Part shown: positions 16,406-22,881 of the stretch, in pieces
Layout: every line of letters begins with the position of its first letter
Position numbering within the stretch: position 1 is the first letter of the stretch
Virus record (IMG/VR): IMGVR_UViG_3300025138_000178
Coordinates: 1-33,273 of that record
Source of the DNA: a virus
DNA length: 33,273 nucleotides
Direction: 5' to 3' (one strand)
Position numbers and translations under genes: made by a program
Notes under the pieces: generated by a model
Databases searched by the model: none
What the model was told of the DNA's origin: nothing
What the model saw: the letters and a program-made list of their open reading frames with translations, nothing else

Positions 16406-16550
16406 TTTTTTTGTTTAAATAAAGTTCAATTATTTCGTTTATTTCTTGCAGTTTATAATATTTCGCTTGGCTTACTTTGTTTTTTAATCCTGCTTCATAA
16501 TGCTTTTTTTTTGCAACCAATTGAAGATAAAATTTAGTTTGTTTGTTCAT
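16398..16550 (-). CDS. 50-residue basic microprotein
   Basis: The ATG at 16550 starts MNKQTKFYLQLVAKKKHYEA and runs to a TAA at 16398. It overlaps the next gene by 8 bases and starts within the last codons of the upstream 44-residue gene. The product is a Lys/Tyr/Gln-rich helix without membrane span. Overlap at both ends in the same operon is the main support. Confidence 0.55.
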   Translation of the reverse strand: MNKQTKFYLQLVAKKKHYEAGLKNKVSQAKYYKLQEINEIIELYLNKKND

Positions 16551-16668
16551 CGTTTTTTAATTTTTGTTTAAGGTTCATATTTGCTTTCAATCTTTTTTGA
16601 AAGCTTAATTTATTAATTTTAAGTTTATTTGAAAATTGTTTTTTTAATTCTAAGTCTTTCTTTTTCAT
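16534..16668 (-). CDS. 44-residue very basic microprotein
   Basis: The ATG at 16668 opens 44 codons: MKKKDLELKKQFSNKLKINK and then another Lys/Arg/Asn-rich stretch ending KNDEQTN. About a third of the residues are Lys. It could be a small nucleic-acid-binding peptide, but low complexity makes it the least certain gene of this run. It overlaps the next gene by 17 bases and follows the 70-residue membrane gene after 11 bases. Confidence 0.45.
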   Translation of the reverse strand: MKKKDLELKKQFSNKLKINKLSFQKRLKANMNLKQKLKNDEQTN

Positions 16669-16679
16669 ATAATTAGCTT

Positions 16680-16892
16680 TTAATATTTGCTGCATAACTG
16701 AAGCAAAAACATTTGATAAATTAAACCTGTTAAAACAACAGCTATTTTTAACCCTTTTTCAATTGAATTTACTGCTTCAACAAAAGTATCTAAGTTCTCA
16801 AAAATTAAGATTATAAGAAGAAAAGGAAAGGGCATTATCATAAGGTTAACAATCAACCAAACAGACAAAGTTTTATAAATTTTATTCTTCAT
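16680..16892 (-). CDS. Two-span membrane protein (function unknown)
   Basis: A 70-residue protein with a basic N-terminus and two hydrophobic segments: LSVWLIVNLMIMPFPFLLII (about residues 9-28) and an amphipathic linker leading to GLKIAVVLTGLIYQMFLLQL (about 47-66). Its ATG overlaps the stop of the 29-residue peptide before it. It is in the replication operon, not the lysis cassette, so a holin role is less likely; superinfection exclusion or membrane anchoring are possible. No family recognised. Confidence 0.6.
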   Translation of the reverse strand: MKNKIYKTLSVWLIVNLMIMPFPFLLIILIFENLDTFVEAVNSIEKGLKIAVVLTGLIYQMFLLQLCSKY

Positions 16893-16978
16893 TTTTTTTT
16901 GTTTTTATTTCTTGTTTTTAAAGTAGTTACCAAAACAAATAGACCGCAGATTATAACTAAAGCTATTTTAACACCCAT
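16889..16978 (-). CDS. 29-residue single-span membrane peptide coupled to the helicase loader
   Basis: The ATG at 16978 shares one base with the helicase-loader stop (TAATG). The TGA at 16889 overlaps the ATG of the next membrane gene. The product is MGVKIALVIICGLFVLVTTL followed by the basic tail KTRNKNKKK, an ideal single transmembrane helix with a positively charged end. Overlaps at both ends strongly suggest a translated gene even at this size. A role beside the adjacent two-span membrane protein is plausible. Confidence 0.6.
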   Translation of the reverse strand: MGVKIALVIICGLFVLVTTLKTRNKNKKK

Positions 16979-17988
16979 TATGCGCTGATTTTATTAATTA
17001 TATATTTCATTCCATGCTTGTAAACTAAACTATTAACATAGCTGTTCATGGCTTTCTGTTCGATTAATTGCGATTCCTGTTCTGTTGGTGTTAAATTAGA
17101 TTGTGTATATGGGTTCATTAAGCTTTTGATACTGAAAGAACCGCTAGAGCCTTTTAGCTCATTTAACGGCTTTAAAATTTGACTTGATACATTACCCTTA
17201 AACTTACTTAATTCTTCATTAGAAGGCATTAAAACATTCTTTTCTTCCATAATCCAGTACAAGCTTCTTGATACATAAAAATCCAATTCTAAACTTTCTC
17301 CTAATTCAACAGATTTTTTATAAGGATTTTCAAGGCATCTTTCAATAAATTCTGCTCTTATTCCTTCATAATCAACAGGTATTGAATTTATTTTTGGTTC
17401 AACAAATCGAGCAACTTTAAAACCGCGCCTGCTTTTTTCAATTGGAAAGTTTACCACGTTAACTAAATCTTTTAATCGATCATAAGCCCTTACACCGTAT
17501 TTTTTTTGTAGGTTTTCATTTGAAAAGTTTGTAGTGAAGTGGCTTTTATTCCCTGTAACTTGAAAAACTTCGTACCTGTGAAGAATTATCTTTTCAAATA
17601 CTTCTTGCTTATCTCCAAAATAGCGCCCTTGTTCTTCTGCTCCTAGATCATCAAATAAAATATCTTTTTCTGTGTTGTATTCAACCAAAACAGCAGGACC
17701 AGTTTTATTAAAATCTTCAGCTATTGTTTGACATCTGTAAAAACTAAATTTCTTTTGTGCAGAAAGCCATTTTTGAATGACTTTCATTGTGAAAGTTTTA
17801 CCTGATCCAATTGCACCACGTACAAGAAGACCCTTTTCCCTGTTTAAAGTTGTTGATCCTTCTGTAAAATAATTTAATACATTTTGGATAAATGCAGCTA
17901 ATTCAGAGCTATCAATTTCAAAATTTTCAACACGTTCTTCAACGAAGGCTTCAAAGTGTTCAAATGCTGTGTTATAGTTCATCTTCAT
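16978..17988 (-). CDS. DnaC/IstB-like ATPase, helicase loader
   Basis: A 336-residue AAA+ ATPase. Walker A is RGAIGSGKTFTMKVI (57-71). Walker B is KDILFDDLGAEEQG (108-121). Sensor 1 is FTTNFSNENL (151-160), and a candidate arginine finger lies in YGVRAYDRLKDL (164-175). This is the pattern of DnaC-type loaders, which place the host DnaB helicase on phage origin DNA. About 140 residues follow the ATPase core, longer than DnaC, and may bind the initiator or helicase. It follows and overlaps the replication initiator gene. No phage helicase or polymerase is seen, which fits use of the host replisome. Confidence 0.9.
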   Translation of the reverse strand: MKMNYNTAFEHFEAFVEERVENFEIDSSELAAFIQNVLNYFTEGSTTLNREKGLLVRGAIGSGKTFTMKVIQKWLSAQKKFSFYRCQTIAEDFNKTGPAVLVEYNTEKDILFDDLGAEEQGRYFGDKQEVFEKIILHRYEVFQVTGNKSHFTTNFSNENLQKKYGVRAYDRLKDLVNVVNFPIEKSRRGFKVARFVEPKINSIPVDYEGIRAEFIERCLENPYKKSVELGESLELDFYVSRSLYWIMEEKNVLMPSNEELSKFKGNVSSQILKPLNELKGSSGSFSIKSLMNPYTQSNLTPTEQESQLIEQKAMNSYVNSLVYKHGMKYIINKISA

Positions 17989-18721
17989 AAAATTTAGGTT
18001 GTGTAAAGTTTTTTGTTTTGTTTTCTTCAGTAATTATTTCATCCTTCCAGTGTTGACCGTTTAAATATGTTTGCGGATTTTTTCTGTAAAGTAAATCAGG
18101 TGTTGATGCAATGTAAGCAGGAAGCGTTTCAAGTATTAATTTTCTTTCAGAATCTTTTAAACGTTTGAATATTAATAAACTTTTTTCTTTACCTACTTTT
18201 TTACCGTAAAGATTCCAAAACGTTATAAATTCACTTTCAGCTTTTGCTGAACTATTTATTCTTTTCTCTTTCTTCTCTTCTCTTATATTATCTTCTCTTA
18301 TATTATCTTCTCTTATTGGTTGAAGTTCCGTTGAACGAGAATCCAACGGTCGTTGAACGGTCGTTGAACGGTCGTTGAATTGTTTTTTCTTTGCTTTTTC
18401 TTTTGCTCTTGCAACTGCTGAAGCCTTACCTGCGTTACTTGCTTGGCTTCTTATTCCTTCGCATTCTTCAAGCTGTTCATCTAAAAAACTGATATAAATT
18501 TCACCCTTAACGCTTTTTATTATTTTTGAACAGATTAATTCATTAATTAAATTTTCACCAAACTTTTTAATTATAAAACGTTTTGTAAGGTTTCCTTCTT
18601 TGCTCCAATAGATAGAACAAATATTTATAAACACCCCTTGAAGTTCAAAAGATTCCGCTGTAATATCACCGTTTGCCCATTCACCAACATAAAATTTAAA
18701 AAAAGGAATTTCTTTTGCCAT
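17972..18721 (-). CDS. Replication initiator with winged-helix N-terminus; contains the putative origin
   Basis: A 249-residue protein. The N-terminal 95 residues (FFKFYVGEWANGDITAESFE, then GVFINICSIYW) match the Lin1244/Lin1753 (DUF4373)-type domain common in phage and plasmid initiators. A low-complexity linker (about 100-155) is encoded by repeated DNA: IREDNIREDNIREE and the Ser/Thr/Arg-rich part before it. The C-terminus (about 165-249, EFITFWNLYGKKVGKEKSLL) resembles the end domain of phage replication proteins. The DNA of the linker carries iterons and an AT-rich repeat, as in lambda O. It probably binds this origin and, with the adjacent loader, recruits DnaB. An ATG at 18721 is the start. 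Confidence 0.85.
   Translation of the reverse strand: MAKEIPFFKFYVGEWANGDITAESFELQGVFINICSIYWSKEGNLTKRFIIKKFGENLINELICSKIIKSVKGEIYISFLDEQLEECEGIRSQASNAGKASAVARAKEKAKKKQFNDRSTTVQRPLDSRSTELQPIREDNIREDNIREEKKEKRINSSAKAESEFITFWNLYGKKVGKEKSLLIFKRLKDSERKLILETLPAYIASTPDLLYRKNPQTYLNGQHWKDEIITEENKTKNFTQPKFYEDEL
18276..18379. other. Putative replication origin: iterons plus AT-rich repeat inside the initiator gene
   Basis: Three perfect tandem copies of the 11-mer CGGTCGTTGAA lie at 347-357, 358-368 and 369-379 of the 18-kb region (18347-18379). A fourth CGTTGAACG stands 22 bases away at 18329. All share CGTTGAA and sit on an 11-base (one-turn) phase. Next to them is a 15-bp direct repeat, TCTTCTCTTATATTA, in 2.7 copies (18276-18316), strand-biased and AT-rich, a good duplex-unwinding candidate. 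Iterons followed by an AT-rich region within the initiator gene is the known arrangement of lambdoid origins. Initiation activity is inferred. Confidence 0.7.
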
Positions 18722-18756
18722 TGTTACGCTATTTTAACAGTTTTAAATAAAATTTT

Positions 18757-18942
18757 TTACTTTAATTTATCAATTGATACGTGTAAAATTTGAGGAATTT
18801 TGATCGCCCAACTCAAAGGAAGTTCCTTTTGGTTATTTTTTACCCGGTGGTATTCCATTGCATAGGAATTTAATTCTTTAATTAACCAGTTCTTCTTTCT
18901 TCCTTGAAGCTTTAATTCTTGTTCTATTTTGTTAAAATTCAT
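18757..18942 (-). CDS. Small XRE/Cro-like DNA-binding protein
   Basis: A 61-residue protein. ELKLQGRKKNWLIKELN looks like the first two helices, and PLSWAIKIPQILHVSIDKLK like the last helices of a Cro/CI-type helix-turn-helix fold. The central turn is atypical (YAMEYHRVKNNQKE). It lies directly upstream of the initiator gene, so it may control replication genes. The family assignment is by pattern only; a helical non-DNA-binding protein is possible. Confidence 0.6.
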   Translation of the reverse strand: MNFNKIEQELKLQGRKKNWLIKELNSYAMEYHRVKNNQKELPLSWAIKIPQILHVSIDKLK

Positions 18943-18973
18943 AGTTTAAATTTAGTTATAAATAATTAACTTT

Positions 18974-19234
18974 CTACACAAAACGAAAACCAATTTCGGT
19001 TAATTTATCAATATATCTTTGGTGCAATCTTTGAAATATTTCATCCGTTTTAAGCGCTTCAAAAGCGTGTGTTTCTGTGCTGCCTGATATAGGTGTTTTA
19101 AATAGTTCTGATATGTAACGATTCGAAAAAGTTGTTTGTTCTTTACAGATTATTATTAAGCTGTATTTCTCCATTCTGTTACGCAATAAGTTCATGTAAT
19201 AAACTTTTCTAAGTTGATCAACTTGCTCTTTCAT
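18974..19234 (-). CDS. Unknown protein of the replication operon (86 residues)
   Basis: Starts MKEQVDQLRKVYYMNLLRNR, has a short hydrophobic strand (YSLIIICKEQ) and ends in a helical part with DEIFQRLHQRYIDKLTEIGF. The gene follows the 74-residue gene after two bases. The compact alpha/beta pattern and the location among replication genes suggest a soluble cytoplasmic protein; I do not recognise it. Confidence 0.6.
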   Translation of the reverse strand: MKEQVDQLRKVYYMNLLRNRMEKYSLIIICKEQTTFSNRYISELFKTPISGSTETHAFEALKTDEIFQRLHQRYIDKLTEIGFRFV

Positions 19235-19236
19235 TT

Positions 19237-19461
19237 TTATAAATTGTGTTTTATTAATATTTGCTGAAGCATTGAATCATAATTCAAAAACAATTTTAAC
19301 TTTTGTTTGTTCTCCAATTTTTGACCGTTAATAATTTTTTCTTCTGTAATTGTAACATATTTAGTGCAATAATTTAAACGTTCTAAAACCTGTCCTTTTG
19401 TTGTCTTTTCAGCAGGTAGTTCTGATAGATAAAATTTAACTTCACTTTCTTTTATATTCAT
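19237..19461 (-). CDS. Unknown protein coupled to rusA (74 residues)
   Basis: Its ATG overlaps the rusA stop (ATGA, 19458-19461), so it is translated with the resolvase. The product starts MNIKESEVKFYLSELPAEKT and has a Lys-rich helical C-terminus. No motif recognised. An accessory role to recombination or replication is suggested only by the overlap. Confidence 0.6.
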   Translation of the reverse strand: MNIKESEVKFYLSELPAEKTTKGQVLERLNYCTKYVTITEEKIINGQKLENKQKLKLFLNYDSMLQQILIKHNL

Positions 19462-19811
19462 AATACTATAATTTTTAAATTAATTCTTGGGTTTGTTTTA
19501 TCAATGAATTTTTTTATTTCTAATTCATAACACAGGTTATCATTTAAAATTGCTCCTGAACTCTGTAAACAGTCTAAAACAGCCTTTGCAGTGTTGTCTA
19601 AATCTTGGGAAGGGTTTTTTAAATAAACATCGTATTCAAGCCTAAAATTTGTGCTGATCTTAGCATTTTTAATTTTTGCAGGTAGACACAATTTAAAAAA
19701 ATGTTCAAAGGCTTTTATCTCCCTGCTTTTAAAAAACTTCCCAGTTTTAGAAACTTTGTAATTATTACTTTTTGAAGGAACCAATAAATTAATCTGTGCA
19801 GTATAAACCAT
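19458..19811 (-). CDS. rusA: RusA-family Holliday junction resolvase
   Basis: A 117-residue endonuclease that cuts four-way DNA junctions, probably to resolve recombination and replication branches before packaging. The core motif is QDLDNTAKAVLDCLQ followed by GAILNDN. The acidic residues fall at D70, D72 and D91 and a Lys at 76, the same numbering as the catalytic residues described for E. coli RusA. The length fits the family (about 120). It starts just after a hairpin and U run (19824-19844), so its expression may be attenuated. It overlaps the downstream gene by four bases. Confidence 0.93.
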   Translation of the reverse strand: MVYTAQINLLVPSKSNNYKVSKTGKFFKSREIKAFEHFFKLCLPAKIKNAKISTNFRLEYDVYLKNPSQDLDNTAKAVLDCLQSSGAILNDNLCYELEIKKFIDKTNPRINLKIIVL

Positions 19812-19815
19812 AATT

Positions 19816-19869
19816 AAAAAAATGGTGGGCGCAGGATACCCACCGACAAAACATAACCTTTATCCCTGC
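19816..19869 (-). terminator. Terminator-like hairpin with loop complementary to upstream RNA, before rusA
   Basis: On the minus strand GGTGGG, loop TATCCTGCG, CCCACC is followed by ATTTTTTTAATT and then the rusA ATG (stem 19844-19839 with 19829-19824). Upstream, GCAGGGATA (19869-19861) is complementary to the loop sequence TATCCTGC with one bulge. The RNA could fold as terminator hairpin, as pseudoknot/kissing structure, or as an alternative pairing. It fills the 66-base gap between the DUF4494-like gene and rusA. Confidence 0.6.
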
Positions 19870-19877
19870 TGTTAATT

Positions 19878-20315
19878 TTAAACTTCTGTTTCAATATACG
19901 GGAAAGCTTCAATTATTTGTGTTTTTAAAACACTTTTAACTTCCCATTCTGCAACAGATAAATGAAGAAAAACTTCAAGTTTTGCAATTGCATCTTTTGA
20001 ACTTTCTGCTTGTACTATATAAACTTCGCTTTGCGTTGAATTGTTTTCTTCTTCTTCAGCAGCATAAACTGAAGATATTCTTAATTTAAAAAAATAATCC
20101 TTGCTTTTATCTATTATTACTTGATTAAAATTTGATTTATCAAGCTTTAGAAGTTCATATTCAGGAATAAATTCTTCAAGAATGCTTTGAAGCCTTGCTT
20201 CTGCTTCTGTGTGAGATAGCGCATTTAAAAGAAAAACTTCAGAAACTTTTTTAATTGTACCGTTTTCAGGATCTTGTTTTAAATATTTAATTTTTGCAGT
20301 AAACCAGTCTTTCAT
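19878..20315 (-). CDS. DUF4494-like protein
   Basis: A 145-residue protein. MKDWFTAKIKYLKQDPENGT, then KVSEVFLLNALSHTEAEARL and a further strand/helix repeat match the DUF4494 family as I remember it ('G..kkvtE.ylv.AlSfteAEaR'), typical of Bacteroidetes phages and genomes. The second half repeats the theme (EVYIVQAESSKDAIAKLEVF). It lies one base after the Gp157-like gene. Molecular role unknown; the position suggests DNA metabolism. Confidence 0.75.
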   Translation of the reverse strand: MKDWFTAKIKYLKQDPENGTIKKVSEVFLLNALSHTEAEARLQSILEEFIPEYELLKLDKSNFNQVIIDKSKDYFFKLRISSVYAAEEEENNSTQSEVYIVQAESSKDAIAKLEVFLHLSVAEWEVKSVLKTQIIEAFPYIETEV

Positions 20316-20316
20316 C

Positions 20317-20805
20317 TTAATTAATTTTTAAAGATTGTTTTTCAATTATTGAACAGCCTTCTATTTGCTGTCCTGCTTTCAAAGCTTTTTTAATTTCTGC
20401 TTTGTTGGCTGCTTCAGTAATTTTAACTGTTTTAAATTCAGCAGGAAGCGCGTTAACATCATCAACAAAAACAGAACTCGATTTTCTAAGCTTTAATTTA
20501 TTTGTACCTGCTTCAATTTCTCCAAAAGTTTTTACTGCAAATTCAAGATTATTTGAAAGCCATTCAATAACCTTTAATTCTCTTTTCTTGATTGCTTGCA
20601 GTCTTTTTATTTCTTGATCAACTGTATTAACAATTCCTTCTTTTAACTTAATTATAGAAACATAATTTTCAGCCTTTGTTAAAAGGTTTTCTTCTTGTAT
20701 TTCAAGTTCTGCTGAAGTTTCTGCTGTAAGTTCACCTTCATTTTCTTCTTCAATCCTGTTTAACAGGCTTAAAAATTCATCTGATATTTTAAAAATATTT
20801 GCCAT
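20317..20805 (-). CDS. Gp157-like phage protein
   Basis: A 162-residue protein. The N-terminal two thirds are a long helical region (residues about 15-110) and the C-terminal part reads NKLKLRKSSSVFVDDVNALP, FKTVKITEAANKAEIKKALK and QQIEGCSIIEKQSLKIN. This is the pattern of the Siphovirus Gp157 family (PF05565), found beside recombination and SSB genes and first linked to phage resistance in Streptococcus thermophilus. It follows an A-rich leader AAAAACAAAAAACAA. It probably works with the ERF protein and the DUF3127 protein next door. Confidence 0.85.
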   Translation of the reverse strand: MANIFKISDEFLSLLNRIEEENEGELTAETSAELEIQEENLLTKAENYVSIIKLKEGIVNTVDQEIKRLQAIKKRELKVIEWLSNNLEFAVKTFGEIEAGTNKLKLRKSSSVFVDDVNALPAEFKTVKITEAANKAEIKKALKAGQQIEGCSIIEKQSLKIN

Positions 20806-20829
20806 TTGTTTTTTGTTTTTAGTGTGTTT

Positions 20830-21177
20830 TTAAAATGGTAAATCATTACCTTCTTTTTCATCATAAATAGGCGCTTGGGGTATTTTCGCATCCTGCGACT
20901 TTGCAACAGCTTCAATTTTCCAAGCATCCAAAGTGTTAAAACATTTTTCTTCTTCTGTTTTTGGGTTCATCCATTTACGACCACGTAAATTAAATAAAAC
21001 TTTTATTTCATCCTGAATATCAAAAGCGCTTATTAAATCGCATTTATCATTAACCAGTTGAAAGTTTATTGTTTGCGGATAATCTCCTTCTGTTTTTATC
21101 CAAAATTCACATTTTGAAAATTTGTCGCTGATTTGTTGAACTTCTCCTACGTAATCAATTGTTCCTGTTAACTCCAT
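20830..21177 (-). CDS. DUF3127 protein, likely phage single-strand DNA-binding protein
   Basis: A 115-residue protein with DUF3127 features: YPQTINFQLVNDKCDLI, then DEIKVLFNLRGRKWMNPKTE and FNTLDAWKIEA, consistent with an OB-fold. The C-terminus is a Lys/Pro/acidic linker ending NDLPF, closely like the DDIPF tail by which bacterial SSB recruits partners. It lies three bases after the ERF annealing protein, where phages often encode SSB. The DNA-binding role is an inference; the tail and context are the new support. Confidence 0.8.
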   Translation of the reverse strand: MELTGTIDYVGEVQQISDKFSKCEFWIKTEGDYPQTINFQLVNDKCDLISAFDIQDEIKVLFNLRGRKWMNPKTEEEKCFNTLDAWKIEAVAKSQDAKIPQAPIYDEKEGNDLPF

Positions 21178-21180
21178 AAT

Positions 21181-21768
21181 TTATTTGTTTTCTGATTTTA
21201 AATTAATATAAATTTCTTGCAATTCTTCCTGCTGTTCAATTTCTCTAAACTGAAATTTTGAAAATACATTTTCAATAAGCTTTGCTTCAGTACATTTTTT
21301 TGCAGCTTCAAATTGTTCTTTTGTAATCCACTTTTTAGAAGTGTTGCCTTTCTTTTCTGCTTGATTTACAGGCGCTTTTGTTTCGGGTTTGCTGTTTGGG
21401 TTTGCATCATTATCTGCATCTGTTACAAGACCTAAAATTGAACTTAAACTGTATCTTCTGTAATAAGTAATTCCTGATCCTACAATTTGAAATTTGTTCA
21501 TCCCTTTTAAAACTACGTCTGAAGGAATTTCAACTTCTGATTGAATTGATTCACCGCTTAAAGTGTGAAATAAAACAGTTGTAATTTTATTGTCATTTAA
21601 AAGTTGCGTAAACCCTAATTTATGTTTTTTCATAATAGGGTTTATTGTGTTTAAAATCTGCTTCAAATCTGCATATTTATATCCGTATCCAGTTGAACTT
21701 TCAAAGATAACAGGTACTTCTTGTTGAAATGCAGCAAGCGCTGTAAATAGTTTAATTGTTTTTACCAT
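21181..21768 (-). CDS. erf: ERF-family single-strand annealing protein
   Basis: A 195-residue recombinase of the ERF superfamily, which anneals complementary single strands in phage recombination. The family pattern is clear: YKYADLKQILNTINPIMKKH (residues 30-49) and VGSGITYYRRYSLSSILGLV (96-115) followed by DADNDANP. A Lys/Pro-rich linker and a C-terminal helix with KWITKEQFEAAKKCTEAKLI follow. The start follows AAAAACAAACAACAGC. It forms a unit with the SSB-like, Gp157-like and RusA genes. Confidence 0.93.
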   Translation of the reverse strand: MVKTIKLFTALAAFQQEVPVIFESSTGYGYKYADLKQILNTINPIMKKHKLGFTQLLNDNKITTVLFHTLSGESIQSEVEIPSDVVLKGMNKFQIVGSGITYYRRYSLSSILGLVTDADNDANPNSKPETKAPVNQAEKKGNTSKKWITKEQFEAAKKCTEAKLIENVFSKFQFREIEQQEELQEIYINLKSENK

Positions 21769-21782
21769 GCTGTTGTTTGTTT

Positions 21783-21986
21783 TTAATTGTTTATGTATTC
21801 AATAACATTCATTATTGCCTGTGCTTTGCTTAAATACTCTTTTGAAGCGTTTAAATGATATTCTTTGGACAATACTAAAAGAGGATTTTCATTTTTATGC
21901 TTTTCAAGTTCTTCTTTTGCATTTTTTAAATACATTTTATGTAGTCTTTCTACATAAATTTTTACATATTTTAATTCTTGTTCCAT
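21783..21986 (-). CDS. Unknown helical protein, first gene of the recombination operon
   Basis: A 67-residue Lys/Glu/Leu-rich helical protein (MEQELKYVKIYVERLHKMYL at the start). It is the first gene after promoter-like copy B, with a short A-rich leader of about 13 bases. First genes of phage early operons often encode small host-directed proteins, but no family is recognised here. Confidence 0.6.
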   Translation of the reverse strand: MEQELKYVKIYVERLHKMYLKNAKEELEKHKNENPLLVLSKEYHLNASKEYLSKAQAIMNVIEYINN

Positions 21987-22003
21987 AACGTTTTTGTTTT
22001 TTA

Positions 22004-22064
22004 CTAAGTTATAATTTATTAACGTAATGACAAAGAAAAAGTTTTTTATTTCTTCAATTGAATG
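22004..22064 (-). promoter_or_regulatory. Promoter-like element, copy B of the conserved 17-mer, for the recombination/replication operon
   Basis: The minus strand reads CATTCAATTGAAGAAAT (22064-22048), then 13 bases, TTTG (22034-22031), 17 bases containing TTACGTT, and TATAACTT (22013-22006). TTTG and TAnnTTTG are the known -33/-7 elements of Bacteroidetes promoters. The match at -7 is partial. The start codon at 21986 lies 20 bases beyond the -7 box. Confidence 0.65.
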
Positions 22065-22089
22065 AAAAATAAAGCAATTAAAACTGCTT

Positions 22090-22139
22090 ATAACATTCTA
22101 TAAAAGCAATTTAAAAAGCTTTTATTTCAATGTTGTGTA
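22090..22139. repeat. Hairpin repeat D at the downstream edge of the methyltransferase unit
   Basis: Imperfect inverted repeat with an attC-like shape: AACATT (22092-22097), a 2-base bulge, ATAAAAGC, 10-base loop, GCTTTTAT, a 3-base bulge, AATGTT (22129-22134). On the minus strand it begins TACACAACA and ends AATGTTAT. The element at 22882-22932 has the same ends in opposite orientation. No T run follows, so it is not a good terminator. Confidence 0.6.
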
Positions 22140-22168
22140 CAATATTTTTTTTGCCACCCACTCATACT

Positions 22169-22828
22169 CTAAAACATTGTTAACTGGCTTTGGTGTGTTT
22201 TAAGCCGTTTTAATGCACTTTTATAATAGTCTGTGTCTAATTCGCAAGCGGTTAAATCAAAGTTTCTGTTATGGCACGCTAAAGCAATCGAGCCACTTCC
22301 TAAATGTGTATCAAGTATTTTGTTTCCCTTTTCTGCATAGTTATCTAAAAGCCATTCGTAAAGCTGTATAGGTTTTTGTGTTGGGTGGTGTTTCTCACTT
22401 GCAGAAGTATTGCCTTCTAAATTTCCATAATATCTATAATCAAATTGTTTTGCTACTTTATTAAATGAAGTCCACGCAAGTTCGCCATCTGCAAAGTTTG
22501 GTACTGGGTTTCCTTTATGCCAATAAATAAAACCTTTACCACCATAATTCCATATAAAAGGAAAGTAATTACCACCCCATATAATTTGCTCTTTAGAAAC
22601 CCTAAATAATTCTTTAAAATAGTCTTCGTTAGGTATTCCATCATCCCAATCAGAGTTTTTATATTTATCGGCTTTTATTCGTGTTCCGTCACTTGCCTTG
22701 TTTGTTCTATTAAATGCACCAAAACCTATTCCATAAGGTGGGTCAACTATTGCAAGGTCAAAATGGTTGTCCTCATACCTTGCCATTAATTGCATATTGT
22801 CTTCGTTTGTTATTTCTATTTTACTCAT
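22169..22828 (-). CDS. DNA adenine N6-methyltransferase (beta class)
   Basis: A 219-residue methyltransferase of the N6_N4 type. The catalytic motif IV is LAIVDPPYGIGFGAFN (residues 25-40). HHPTQKPIQLYEWLL (147-161) and the SAM-binding motif I, ILDTHLGSGSIALACH (171-186), come later; this IV-before-I order defines the beta class, and DPPY points to adenine. Target site unknown. Such orphan enzymes often protect phage DNA from host restriction or alter regulation; no restriction partner gene is next to it. It is flanked by inverted hairpin repeats and breaks the early operon pattern, which suggests acquisition as a cassette. Confidence 0.92.
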   Translation of the reverse strand: MSKIEITNEDNMQLMARYEDNHFDLAIVDPPYGIGFGAFNRTNKASDGTRIKADKYKNSDWDDGIPNEDYFKELFRVSKEQIIWGGNYFPFIWNYGGKGFIYWHKGNPVPNFADGELAWTSFNKVAKQFDYRYYGNLEGNTSASEKHHPTQKPIQLYEWLLDNYAEKGNKILDTHLGSGSIALACHNRNFDLTACELDTDYYKSALKRLKTHQSQLTMF

Positions 22829-22881
22829 AATTTATATTTTAATTTTTCAAATTAATCTGCCATCGCTCAAAAAAATACAGA

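Noticed and set aside
22453-22644. 63-codon minus-strand ORF inside the methyltransferase
   Set aside because: It lies in another frame of a gene with complete catalytic motifs and shows no independent start signal.
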